Translations under genes and position numbers: made by a program | From: JACNKJ01 sp964440095 | GTDB taxonomy: Bacteria; Krumholzibacteriota; Krumholzibacteriia; JACNKJ01 | DNA length: 64,000 bases | Direction of reading: 5' to 3' | NCBI GenBank assembly: GCA_964440095.1 | Contig: CAYTPZ010000001.1 | Coordinates: 124,001 to 188,000, forward strand | The notes under the pieces: model-generated | Seen by the model: the letters and a program-made list of their open reading frames with translations, nothing else | Databases searched by the model: none | What the model was told of the DNA's origin: nothing | Shown: positions 43,835 to 52,239 of the stretch, in pieces | How the letters are laid out: each line of letters begins with the position of its first letter | Numbering within the stretch: the stretch's first letter is position 1

Positions 43835-45211
43835 TTGTATCTGGATTTTTTCAAACTCAACGAGAAGCCCTTCAACGTTACTCCCGATCCGCACTTTCTC
43901 TACATGTCGCAGAGCCATCAGGAGGCCTTCGCCAACCTGCTCTACGGCATACGTGAGCGAAAGGGATTCACGGTTCTCACCGGCGAAGTCGGTACGGGCA
44001 AAACGACGCTTCTTCACAATCTTCTGGGCACCCTCGAAGATGAGATTCAGACCGTATACATCTTTCACACAGGTTTGGATTTCGACGAGATGCTTCTCAT
44101 GGTCCATCGCGAACTCAGCATCGAGGTGCAGGAAGAAACCCGCGGCGGGATGATTCAATCTCTGAATCACTACCTCATTGATCAGTTGCGGCGCGATCAA
44201 AACGTGGCCCTGATCATCGACGAGGCGCAGAATCTCAGTTCGGAGTTCTTGGAAAACCTCCGACTTCTGTCGAATCTGGAAACGGCCAAGGAGAAGCTGC
44301 TTCAGATCGTCCTGGTCGGGCAGCCGGAACTGGAGGCCAAGCTTGGCCTCACCGAACTCAGGCAGCTGGACTCCCGCATCTCCGTCAAGGGACGAATTCA
44401 TCCCCTTGATGAGCAGGAAAGTGAATCCTATCTCCTGCATCGACTTAACCTGGCGGGAGCGGCCACATTCAACATTTTTGATGCCGATGCGCTCAAACTG
44501 GTTTGCAAAAACGGTCGTGGCATTCCACGGAGTCTGAACATGCTGGCCGACAACTCCATGCTCATCGCCTACGCCGAAGGCGACAAGGTTGTGAGCCAGA
44601 AGCACGTGCGCGAGTGTCTCAAGGATTTCTACAAGACATATGCCGCCACGCCCGAAGCACAGAACGAGGGCAAGCGCAATCGAAGTGCGACTCTGCCATG
44701 GTTCATGTTCACGGCCCTGCTCGCGCTCACCCTGGTTTACGTCTCCTATGAGTTCGGGAAGCGGCAGGTTATCGAGCGCATCTCACCAGATAATTTCCCT
44801 GCAACCAGCTTGGCCGAAGACATGGTTCAGGCAAGCGATTTGCCTCCTGAAACAGGCAGTTCCAGGGAAGCATCAGATGAAATAGCCGCCGCGCAGCTTC
44901 CTGTTGAGTACGCGGCAGTTTCTCCAGATCTGGACAACCTGCCGCGAGTGGCAGACGGCGCTATGCCGGAAACTTGGCCCGAAGCCCTGAGCCTATCTCA
45001 AATTCGACAGGCCGTGGGACGAGCACCACGTATTACCTATCGCATAGGCCACGGCGACCAGTTCAATCGGATCACCCAGAAACTATCCGGCCGAAGCGAC
45101 CAACTTTTCCTGGCGGCAGTTCATGAGATGAATCCTCATATCCAAGACTTCGATCATATCCGACCTGGCTGGATCCTATTCTTGCCCGACCCGGAGGCTT
45201 TAAATGAGTAA
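43835..45211 (+). CDS. ExeA/GspA-type ATPase with transmembrane helix and LysM-like tail
   Basis: 458 residues. AAA domain with FFKLNEKPFNVTPDPHFLYMS, Walker A GEVGTGKT (50-57), Walker B ALIIDEAQNL and GLTELRQLDSRIS, matching the secretion ATPase family linked to exosortase/exopolysaccharide loci (TIGR03015) and to ExeA. A transmembrane helix follows (about 292-310, PWFMFTALLALTLVYVSYEF), then a periplasmic linker and a C-terminal LysM-like repeat (ITYRIGHGDQFNRITQKLS...PGWILFLP). It could tie cell-wall binding to polymer export. Start TTG with AGGAGA upstream. Confidence 0.82.
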   Translation: MYLDFFKLNEKPFNVTPDPHFLYMSQSHQEAFANLLYGIRERKGFTVLTGEVGTGKTTLLHNLLGTLEDEIQTVYIFHTGLDFDEMLLMVHRELSIEVQEETRGGMIQSLNHYLIDQLRRDQNVALIIDEAQNLSSEFLENLRLLSNLETAKEKLLQIVLVGQPELEAKLGLTELRQLDSRISVKGRIHPLDEQESESYLLHRLNLAGAATFNIFDADALKLVCKNGRGIPRSLNMLADNSMLIAYAEGDKVVSQKHVRECLKDFYKTYAATPEAQNEGKRNRSATLPWFMFTALLALTLVYVSYEFGKRQVIERISPDNFPATSLAEDMVQASDLPPETGSSREASDEIAAAQLPVEYAAVSPDLDNLPRVADGAMPETWPEALSLSQIRQAVGRAPRITYRIGHGDQFNRITQKLSGRSDQLFLAAVHEMNPHIQDFDHIRPGWILFLPDPEALNE

Positions 45212-46151
45212 GACATTCAAGGCCCTTCAGCGGGCCGCAGAAGAACGAGCCAACAAGCGAAGTGAATCTTCCGCGGAAGTTGAAACACCGGCCGCCCCCA
45301 TTGAACCTGAACCCCGGGGACAGATAAACGAGACCGAATTGAAGGCCATCCGTGCGGAAAGTGAAAGAGCGGCGAAAGAGGCCAAGCGTGCGTCACTGGA
45401 TATTCAAAGAGCCGAGGATGAACGTCGGCGCGCTGCCCTGGAATCGGAAAAAGCTGGATTGCTTCGAGAAGAAGTTCAGCGTGAACTCCAGAAAATCGCT
45501 GCGGCCGAAAGTGCTGCCAAGCGAGCGGCCGATCAAGCTGTCGAGCGTGAGAAAGCTGCCGAGGAAGCGAACGCTCAGGCCAGTGCACAGCGAGAGGAGG
45601 AGGATTCCGCCAGGGCCGCTGCGGAACGAGAGCGGGAAGCCTTGGAGTCGGTGAGATTGGCCGTGGCCGAGGAACGGACTGCCCAGGAAGCCGCAAGGGC
45701 TGCCGCTGAAAAAGAGCGCGCGGCATTGGAATCGCTCAAAGCCGATCTGGAAGCACAGCGGTCGGATGGAGAGACTCCCCAGCTCAGCAAAGAATCGGCG
45801 CTCCCACCTGACCCACCGCTGGAAGCCAAGGAAATTGAAGAAACTGCTGCCGATCCCTTCGCAGATCTTCCGCCGCTTGAAGATCCCAAAGATGATCCGG
45901 CACTTCAGAAGCTGCTTCAATCGGCATTGGTTCGCAGTAGCGATCCCAGACCGGTTAAGGTGGGACCCTCTGGACGAGTGATGGGCAGTTTGGATCCGCA
46001 ACGGTCCTTGGCCCTATTGCAGCGCTACGCCCTCCTCCACTGCGTGAAAGAGGCCAAAGACCTTACGCTTTGGTTCTGGGGGAACGGCAAAGAAGCTCGG
46101 AATTTCGCCGATGAACGAGGCCTAGCCCTGGACAAGGACGCTTTAGTCTAG
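45204..46151 (+). CDS. Ala/Glu-rich coiled-coil protein with BY-kinase-like N-terminal motif
   Basis: 315 residues. The N-terminus SKTFKALQRAAEER resembles the SxxxKAL-x-A motif that opens XrtA-type tyrosine autokinases. Residues 40-185 form a long Ala/Glu/Arg coiled coil (many ERxxxExxRxAAxxE heptads), then a Pro/Asp linker (190-245) and a small C-terminal domain (VMGSLDPQRSLALLQRYALLHCVKEAKDLTLWFWG). No kinase domain is present. It overlaps the ATPase gene by eight bases and ends nine bases inside the convergent gene. Function unknown; low-complexity composition makes homology searches unreliable. Confidence 0.7.
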   Translation: MSKTFKALQRAAEERANKRSESSAEVETPAAPIEPEPRGQINETELKAIRAESERAAKEAKRASLDIQRAEDERRRAALESEKAGLLREEVQRELQKIAAAESAAKRAADQAVEREKAAEEANAQASAQREEEDSARAAAEREREALESVRLAVAEERTAQEAARAAAEKERAALESLKADLEAQRSDGETPQLSKESALPPDPPLEAKEIEETAADPFADLPPLEDPKDDPALQKLLQSALVRSSDPRPVKVGPSGRVMGSLDPQRSLALLQRYALLHCVKEAKDLTLWFWGNGKEARNFADERGLALDKDALV

Positions 46152-47066
46152 CAAGGCGTCCAACAGGGGAATCATGATCTCATGATGACCGGTCAAGGCG
46201 ATGGCCTTGCCTCCACCGGCCGTAGGTCGATGCAGGATGTTTCGCGCGGGGCGATAGTGCTGGATCATATCCAGATTGCAGGCAGTGAAACCCGCGGCAC
46301 TGTGACCGAGATTCCGGGCCACCGTGAGAGCCTTCAAGAACACCTCAGGTCCCATCACTGCGCTTCCCAAATTCACCACCACTGAGTTCTCGTTCAACTC
46401 CCCCAGACAGGCAGCCAGAATTCGGAAATCACGAAGGGATAATTCGCCCACCTTTCGCGCGTGTATCTCCGGATGCTGATGCAGGATGTCCGCGCCCAGG
46501 GAAACGTGGACCGTCGCAGGACGTTCGAGGCGCCAAGCCGCCGCCAAGATGCTGGCATCGGCGCTGTCCAGAGCCGCCAACCTCCGGCCCAAGGCTTCGC
46601 CCAATCCCAGTTCTTCCGTCTCGGCCTCTTCCATGGCCGCGCAAAAGAAATCTGCAGTCTCGGCGATCATACCGAAACTGCCGTCTTTCAAATTCTCCGC
46701 CACATCTTCACTGGTGGCACCGTAGAGCGCCATCTCCACATCATGAATGGCCGTGGCGCCGTTCATGGCCAGAACCGTGGCATAGCCTTTCTCGAGGAAT
46801 CGAATGAGATGGGGTGTCACACCCGTTTTCACGACATGCCCGCCCAGTAGCCAGACTGCGGGTTGAGAATCCTGGGAAGCTCCCCGAAGAGCAGCGACAA
46901 GATCGCGTAAACCTTCGGCGGCCAGAATCTTCGGCAGACCATCGAGCCAGGCATCGAATCCATTGCCTGCTTCTCCCAACATGGACCGCTCTACCAGATT
47001 CTTCCGATCGGCGGCCTTGATCTTCTTTACGGAACTCAGATCGGCTTCCTTGAATTTCGAAGGCAT
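46143..47066 (-). CDS. Deoxyhypusine-synthase-like protein of heptose/LPS loci
   Basis: 307 residues resembling a bacterial family with a DHS-like NAD-binding fold found beside LPS heptose genes in Deltaproteobacteria: VWLLGGHVVKTGVTPHLIRFLEKGYATVLAMNGATAIHDVEMAL, GATSEDVAENLKDGSFGM, ATVHVSLGADILHQHPE and GFTACNLDMIQHYRP. True deoxyhypusine synthase modifies eIF5A, absent in bacteria, so another substrate is likely. ATG 47066 has AGGAG five bases upstream; a start 17 codons earlier overlaps DUF3108. It ends the long LPS operon. Function is not known. Confidence 0.7.
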   Translation of the reverse strand: MPSKFKEADLSSVKKIKAADRKNLVERSMLGEAGNGFDAWLDGLPKILAAEGLRDLVAALRGASQDSQPAVWLLGGHVVKTGVTPHLIRFLEKGYATVLAMNGATAIHDVEMALYGATSEDVAENLKDGSFGMIAETADFFCAAMEEAETEELGLGEALGRRLAALDSADASILAAAWRLERPATVHVSLGADILHQHPEIHARKVGELSLRDFRILAACLGELNENSVVVNLGSAVMGPEVFLKALTVARNLGHSAAGFTACNLDMIQHYRPARNILHRPTAGGGKAIALTGHHEIMIPLLDALLD

Positions 47067-47073
47067 AGGGCTC

Positions 47074-47877
47074 CTAATGGGGAGGAGTGTACTTGGAAAT
47101 GAGCGATGTAAAAGCACCGATAGGCGCTTTACTCTTCAACTGCACGATGAGTCGACGATCGTCGCGACTCACCCAAACCCAGAGTCGGCCCGCCTTGTTG
47201 AAGATACCGCCGCTTTGAAGTTTGGGTTCGAGAAGCAGGCAATCCAGATCGCCAAGCTCGGTCTCCACCGTCTCCTCGCGCAGCACTTCCACTTCCACGT
47301 GATAGTTTTTCTTGTCGTCGTGAAGCGGAATTCCCAGACGCATGCCCGGCTCCAAGTCCACGGAACGAATGAGATAGATGGCCGTCATGATATCGTGGCT
47401 GCCCGGCACCAGTTCTACATCGCCGTCATTTTCATAACGGGCCACACCCTCTTTTTGTAGATACTCCGCGTGCATATCGCGCTCATATCTGCCTTCCCGA
47501 ATCTCCTTGTGGAAACCGAGGCTGTAGCGATTTTCCACATCCATATAGGAACGGATGTGATCACGAATTTTGAACACGCGATCCACCCAGGATGCGCTTC
47601 TTGCCTTGTTGCTGATTTCAAGGACCGGGCGACCCTGCAGATCTTCGTGCGTCTTAACTTCCATGACGGCCGATCCAATGTCCAGATAGCCGAAACTCAC
47701 CACGTACTCCATGCGCTCGCCCGCCGCGAAGGGCATCGTTCTCGGCAATAGTGTACTGATCTCTCCATCGGGACACATCACCCAAGCGCTGTCGGGGTGT
47801 GCCGCTAGGCTGTCGGACACTTCCTGGCCCCAGGCCATCGATGCGAGAAGCAAAAGCGCGGCGGCAAACCTAATCAT
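47074..47877 (-). CDS. DUF3108-domain exported protein
   Basis: 267 residues: signal peptide (IRFAAALLLLASMAWG), then a beta-rich DUF3108 domain (MPFAAGERMEYVVSFGYLDIGSAVMEV, FKIRDHIRSYMDVENRYSLGFHKEIREGRY, GRLWVWVSRDDRRLIVQLKSK). DUF3108 proteins are periplasmic or outer-membrane-linked and of unknown function. It overlaps the GT2 gene start by eight bases and lies seven bases before the DHS-like gene. Confidence 0.82.
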   Translation of the reverse strand: MIRFAAALLLLASMAWGQEVSDSLAAHPDSAWVMCPDGEISTLLPRTMPFAAGERMEYVVSFGYLDIGSAVMEVKTHEDLQGRPVLEISNKARSASWVDRVFKIRDHIRSYMDVENRYSLGFHKEIREGRYERDMHAEYLQKEGVARYENDGDVELVPGSHDIMTAIYLIRSVDLEPGMRLGIPLHDDKKNYHVEVEVLREETVETELGDLDCLLLEPKLQSGGIFNKAGRLWVWVSRDDRRLIVQLKSKAPIGAFTSLISKYTPPH

Positions 47878-48637
47878 CTTTCATCCACTTTCCGATACGG
47901 TGATCCAGTCCCCAGTGCACGGCATGTTTCAGGCCCACTTGAAGTGTGGAAATGAAACAGAGAAGAAAGCCGTGTGCCCCGTCGAGAAAACCTCGCTGGA
48001 TGAGGTACATTTTAACGAAGCGGGCGCTCGGCCTGAAGAGTACGCGCATTAGGGAACTGCGTTCCCCGCGTTCATGCATCTGCCGGCCGCCGCTCAAGGA
48101 GTAACGCATCATGCGTTCCAGATAGTCAGGCCAGTGGCGATAGGTATGATGCTCCAGTGGATGTTCCAATCGCTCCACAGGCCCGGAGCATTCCATTATT
48201 TCGTGTACCAGGGCATCGCCGTAGCGATTTCCCTTCCCGCGGATGAGACGAATGATGCCGTCACGCTCCCATCCTGCGTGATTCATCTGTCGCCCAAAAA
48301 AGAAATTCCTACGGGGAATCCAATAGGCGTCCGTCTTGGGCGCGGCAAGAACCGATTCGATTTCTGCGCGTAGCTCGGGTGTTACAATCTCATCGGCATC
48401 GAGAATGAGAATCCAACCTTCACCCATACGGTCCAGGGCCCAGTTTTTCTGATCCGAAGGAGAAGTGTACTCGCGCTGCATCACGGTCACGCCGGCCGCC
48501 CGAGCGATGTCCAATGTCGCGTCGTCGGAGAAGGAGTCCACCACCCAGATTTCATCGGCGAAGGCTGCCGCCGACAAGCAGGCGGGAAGATTATCCTCCT
48601 CGTTCCACGTGGTGATGAGCACCTTCAGATCGCCCAT
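47870..48637 (-). CDS. Glycosyltransferase family 2, LPS core (WaaE/KdtX-like)
   Basis: 255-residue GT-A enzyme: LKVLITTWNEEDNLPACLSAA, EIWVVDSFSDDATLDIARAAG, QKNWALDRMGEGWILILDADEIVTPEL (metal-binding DAD), and RRNFFFGRQMNHAGWERDGIIRLIRG. This layout is that of WaaE/KdtX-like glucosyltransferases acting on inner-core heptose. ATG 48637 with GGAGGGG upstream begins exactly at the domain and overlaps the upstream GT9 gene by 13 bases. Acceptor is inferred from context. Confidence 0.85.
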   Translation of the reverse strand: MGDLKVLITTWNEEDNLPACLSAAAFADEIWVVDSFSDDATLDIARAAGVTVMQREYTSPSDQKNWALDRMGEGWILILDADEIVTPELRAEIESVLAAPKTDAYWIPRRNFFFGRQMNHAGWERDGIIRLIRGKGNRYGDALVHEIMECSGPVERLEHPLEHHTYRHWPDYLERMMRYSLSGGRQMHERGERSSLMRVLFRPSARFVKMYLIQRGFLDGAHGFLLCFISTLQVGLKHAVHWGLDHRIGKWMKDD

Positions 48638-49629
48638 GGCCCCTCCAACTCGGTCCAAAACTTGCGAATCCTGGCAATTACCGTCTCCGGCGTCAAGCCG
48701 TTCATGCAGGGATGCCCGACCAGCGGACATTCCGTAAGCATGCAGGGCATACAGTCAAGGTCTTCGTGCAAGAAAGGATGCTGCGAATCAACCGGCGACC
48801 AAACTCGAGGATCACTGGGGCCGAAGAGCGCCAGTGACGGTGTGCCCAGGGCCACCGCCACATGACGGGATCCCGAATCGGTACAGAGCAGCAGATCGGC
48901 CGCGGCGATGGCGTCGAGCATGGTCTCAAGACCTGTGGCAGCCAGGATCTCCGCAGGCGATTTGGCGGCTATTTGCCTGAGCAATGCCTGCTCGCCCGGC
49001 GAGCCCATGAGGTAAACCCTTGCACCCTCCCTCGCCAGTTCCTCAATGACCGAAACATAATGCTCGGCTGGCCAGGCTTTGGCACTCCAGGTGGCACCGG
49101 GAGCAACCAGAATTCGTCGCGCGTTATTTGGTCCCAACAATTCGTCCGGTGAGCGGGGCGGCAGACGCAGTTCCAGATCTTCCGCTTCGATGCCCATGCT
49201 TTCCAGGAGGCGAAAGTGGCGGCGCGGTTCGTAGGCCGGAGGAAGCTCCTGGGGCCAAGCGCGATCGATTTTGTGAGTATAGGAAAAGTGGCGACCGCGG
49301 AATTTGTATCCCAATCGATGTGGAGCGCGGGAGAGGGCCGTAAACAGTACCGAGGCCGTGCTCCCGTGGAGATCGATCACCATGTCGTAGCGATTGCGAC
49401 GCAGGCGGAATGCCCATCGCAAATCACTGAGCCAACGGGGGCTGGCAGTTCGCGGCCAGGGGAGAATTCGATCCAGGTCATCACTGCCCGCAAGCAAGGG
49501 AGCCAGAGATTCCTCCACCAGATAATCCAGGCGCGCTTCAGGCCATCGCTTCTTAAGTGCACGCAGAAGAGGCGTTGCCAGGAGCACGTCGCCCAGAGCG
49601 CGGAATCGCATGACCAGAATGCGGTTCAC
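48625..49629 (-). CDS. Glycosyltransferase family 9 (heptosyltransferase-like)
   Basis: 334 residues: NRILVMRFRALGDVLLATPLLRALKKRWPEA, VAPGATWSAKAWPAEHYVSVIEELA, LLCTDSGSRHVAVALGTPSLALFGPSDP and a Cys-rich end (CMPCMLTECPLVGHPC). GT9 enzymes transfer ADP-heptose to the Kdo/heptose core. The GTG start at 49629 overlaps the preceding stop as GTGA and matches the domain start. One of four GT9 genes here; whether it is WaaC, WaaF or WaaQ cannot be told. Confidence 0.87.
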   Translation of the reverse strand: MNRILVMRFRALGDVLLATPLLRALKKRWPEARLDYLVEESLAPLLAGSDDLDRILPWPRTASPRWLSDLRWAFRLRRNRYDMVIDLHGSTASVLFTALSRAPHRLGYKFRGRHFSYTHKIDRAWPQELPPAYEPRRHFRLLESMGIEAEDLELRLPPRSPDELLGPNNARRILVAPGATWSAKAWPAEHYVSVIEELAREGARVYLMGSPGEQALLRQIAAKSPAEILAATGLETMLDAIAAADLLLCTDSGSRHVAVALGTPSLALFGPSDPRVWSPVDSQHPFLHEDLDCMPCMLTECPLVGHPCMNGLTPETVIARIRKFWTELEGPWAI

Positions 49630-50639
49630 GTTCGCTCCAAAAGGCGTGCCAAACGCTCGGCCACGTGCTCGGGGCTGATCGTCTGCAAGCAGAAGGGATC
49701 GGGACATTCGTGCAGATGGCAGGGCCGGCAATGGGCGTCACGTATGACCAGTTCGGCGTGGGGCAGGCCCTCATAGGGAAACCAGATACTTGGATCGGTG
49801 GGCCCGAAGAGACCCAAGGTCGGCAGTCCCAAGGCAATGGCCAGATGCAATACGCCCCCATCGGGCGCCACCAGCGCGCGCATGTTCACCAGCACTCCCG
49901 ACAATTCACGCAGTGGCAACTCGGGTAGAATGACCACCTGCGAATGACTGAGTTGCCTAATGCGGTCGAGTGCCTTCCGCTTGCCGGGTTGCCCCAGAAA
50001 CACCGGCTCGAATCGACCTCCCATTTTCAACAGGGCGGCCAATCGCGCATAGGACTCCAGTGGCCACTCCTTGGTGGCTTGGCTGGCCCCCACCAAGATT
50101 GCGATGCTCGTAGGCCCCACTCCCCGGTCGGCCAATAGTCTGGCACCCGTTTCTCTTTCATTGCCACTCAAGTGAACCTTGGGTGCATTCCGTTCCATGG
50201 TTCCCGTGAGGCTTTCAAGAATTGCCAGATAATGCGTCGGCGCCGCCAAACCCTCTGGAATTTCTGGACGATGATTATAGGCCAGTGCGCGAGGCATGGG
50301 CGCAATGGCCGCCCTTAGCTTGGCTCCGGAAAGTGCTGTGAGAAGTGCGCTGCGCGGATTGCCGAAAAGATCCAGCACCCAATCATATCGACCCCGAAGG
50401 CTGCGAGCCATGGCCAAGGTTTCTCGTGTGCCGCTGCCGGGTGACATTGTCAGAATGCGCCGTATGCGCGGATGCTCCCAGAGCACCTGGTCGTGGGGCT
50501 CCTCGCACAGGTAGTCGATGGCCGCCCCTGGAAATCGGCAGGCCAAAGCGTCGAGCAAGGGTGTGCTGAGAATCACGTCACCGGTGAAGCGCAGACGGCT
50601 CACCAGGATATTCCTCGGCTCTTTCCAGCCCTTGCTCAC
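49626..50639 (-). CDS. Glycosyltransferase family 9 (heptosyltransferase-like)
   Basis: 337 residues: RNILVSRLRFTGDVILSTPLLDALACRFPGA, VGASQATKEWPLESYARLAALL, LVAPDGGVLHLAIALGLPTLGLFGPTDP and CRPCHLHECPDPFC. GTG 50639 overlaps the gmhB stop as GTGA. The active-site strand reads APDGG where many homologs have NDSG. It lies directly after gmhB in the heptose cluster. Confidence 0.86.
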   Translation of the reverse strand: MSKGWKEPRNILVSRLRFTGDVILSTPLLDALACRFPGAAIDYLCEEPHDQVLWEHPRIRRILTMSPGSGTRETLAMARSLRGRYDWVLDLFGNPRSALLTALSGAKLRAAIAPMPRALAYNHRPEIPEGLAAPTHYLAILESLTGTMERNAPKVHLSGNERETGARLLADRGVGPTSIAILVGASQATKEWPLESYARLAALLKMGGRFEPVFLGQPGKRKALDRIRQLSHSQVVILPELPLRELSGVLVNMRALVAPDGGVLHLAIALGLPTLGLFGPTDPSIWFPYEGLPHAELVIRDAHCRPCHLHECPDPFCLQTISPEHVAERLARLLERT

Positions 50640-51208
50640 AGGAGACCCTCCGCTTCCAAAATCCATTGGGCAGCGCTTGCCAGATCATCGGCAACATGTA
50701 GGCCGGCCAAACCTGCCACCTCTCCTTCTCGTTCCCTGCCATAGCCCGTGCGCAACAAGATGGGGCGCAAAGGCAGGGTTATGGAAAGCAGCACATCGTC
50801 TGGCTTATCGCCCAGCATCCAGCTGTTTTCCAGATCGAGGTCCAATTCCTCGGCCGCCTGCAAGGCCAAACCCGGAGCGGGTTTTCGACAATTGCAGACC
50901 ACTCCGAATTCCTCGGACTCAGCTTCGGGATGATGGGGACAGACATAGATTCCGTCCAGGGAGATTCCTTCCACGGCCAGTTGCCTTTTCAATTCCTCGT
51001 TCACAGCCGCCACGGCACACAAATCGAAATATCCCCGGGCAACTCCAGATTGATTGCTGAGAAGTACCAAGGCGAATCCTGCATTGCCAAGTCGGATCAT
51101 TGCCTCCGCTGCACCGGGTAAAAGCTCCACATCTTCAGGTTGGTGTAGAAAGTCTTTTTCCCGAATGATCGTGCCGTCTCTATCCAGAAATATCGCGCGC
51201 CTGCTCAT
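50636..51208 (-). CDS. gmhB: D-glycero-D-manno-heptose-1,7-bisphosphate 7-phosphatase
   Basis: 190-residue HAD phosphatase making heptose 1-phosphate for ADP-heptose. Motifs FLDRDGT (nucleophile Asp9, acid Asp11), LLSNQSGVARGYF, zinc loop CPHHPE...CNCRKPAPG and LGDKPDD. The zinc Cys/His set distinguishes GmhB from histidinol phosphatase. The other ADP-heptose genes (gmhA, hldE) are not in the window. It overlaps the WaaF-like gene by ATGA-type coupling. Confidence 0.93.
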   Translation of the reverse strand: MSRRAIFLDRDGTIIREKDFLHQPEDVELLPGAAEAMIRLGNAGFALVLLSNQSGVARGYFDLCAVAAVNEELKRQLAVEGISLDGIYVCPHHPEAESEEFGVVCNCRKPAPGLALQAAEELDLDLENSWMLGDKPDDVLLSITLPLRPILLRTGYGREREGEVAGLAGLHVADDLASAAQWILEAEGLL

Positions 51209-52239
51209 GGAACCTCCAACCAGTCGCCCAGTGTTTCCATAACGTGATCAAGGCCAAGGGCGGGCTGGCAAATCATTTCATTCAGAGGACACTCGGCTTT
51301 GAAGCAGGGCCGGCAATTCACCTCGGCGGCCAGGTTACGTGCCTGAGGTCCGAGGGCCGCGGTCCATCGCGGATCCGTGGAGAGATAAAGTCCCAAAACC
51401 CGTGCGCCGGCCGCAGCGGCTAAATGCATGGCCCCCGAATCGTTGCTCACCGTGAATCGCGCAGCCTGACAAAGACGAGTCACTTGGGCCAGATCCAGAT
51501 CACCTGCCTGTCGGCGAACCTCGCGCCCCTGTCCTTGGATTTCTTTTTCAAGCTCGAGCAAGGCACTTTCCTCGGCTTTGGATCCGATGAGAATGACTTC
51601 CAGTTCCGGAGGCAGCCTTTGGGTCAGAGCTGCGAATCCATTCCAATGCTTGGCGGGCCCGAAGAGGGCACCGGGAGCATAGACAACGTAGTTGCCGGCA
51701 CTTAGGCCGTGTTCCTTCAAGTTTTTCTCGAAGTCCTCAGACGAAAGGGACAGGTTCAACAAGGGCACTGAAGGAGCTAGATCGTTCTTGAAAATGCGAA
51801 TGAGGTCGGCCTTTTCATCGGCCCAATGCCGCTGGCGGTCGCGCCGGAGCTCCCTTAGGGCGTGGCTGAGAAGCAGGCAACGGGCTTGCCCGCCTCGACC
51901 CACTCTTGTTTTCACGCCCGAAGCTTTCGCCGCCAGGGCCGAGGAAAAACTGTCGGGGATCAGCCAGACGGCGTCAGGCGCTTGGCCCCTTGTTTCATTG
52001 CGAAATCGCCTGAGGCCCAAGATTCCCCTGTGCCCACCCTTGCCGTCATAGTTCCGATAGCTGGCAATATCGCCCCCCCGTGCAAAGAGCTTGGTAAAAG
52101 TGCTTGGCCCCCACACTTCCACGGGACTTCCACTCAACTGAGCCAGGGGACTAATGAGCGTGCTGGACATGACCGCGTCGCCAAGCCAGCGGGGCAATAG
52201 GAGTGCGGCCTTGAAGGGTGTTTCAGGCAGGGATCGCAT
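51205..52239 (-). CDS. waaF: ADP-heptose:LPS heptosyltransferase II-like
   Basis: 344 residues matching the WaaF branch of GT9: ALLLPRWLGDAVMSSTLISPLA, VYAPGALFGPAKHWNGFAALTQRLP, FTVSNDSGAMHLAAAAGARVLGLYLSTDP and the Cys-rich end CRPCFKAECPLNEMIC. Adds the second heptose of the inner core in characterised members. The AGD/LGD catalytic Asp (WLGDAV) and NDSG donor motif are intact. It precedes gmhB, a common pair. Confidence 0.86.
   Translation of the reverse strand: MRSLPETPFKAALLLPRWLGDAVMSSTLISPLAQLSGSPVEVWGPSTFTKLFARGGDIASYRNYDGKGGHRGILGLRRFRNETRGQAPDAVWLIPDSFSSALAAKASGVKTRVGRGGQARCLLLSHALRELRRDRQRHWADEKADLIRIFKNDLAPSVPLLNLSLSSEDFEKNLKEHGLSAGNYVVYAPGALFGPAKHWNGFAALTQRLPPELEVILIGSKAEESALLELEKEIQGQGREVRRQAGDLDLAQVTRLCQAARFTVSNDSGAMHLAAAAGARVLGLYLSTDPRWTAALGPQARNLAAEVNCRPCFKAECPLNEMICQPALGLDHVMETLGDWLEVP

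Noticed and set aside
43820..44605. A 261-codon minus-strand frame opposite the ExeA-type ATPase
   Set aside because: The plus strand carries Walker A and B motifs and a coupled operon; the antisense frame has no domain.
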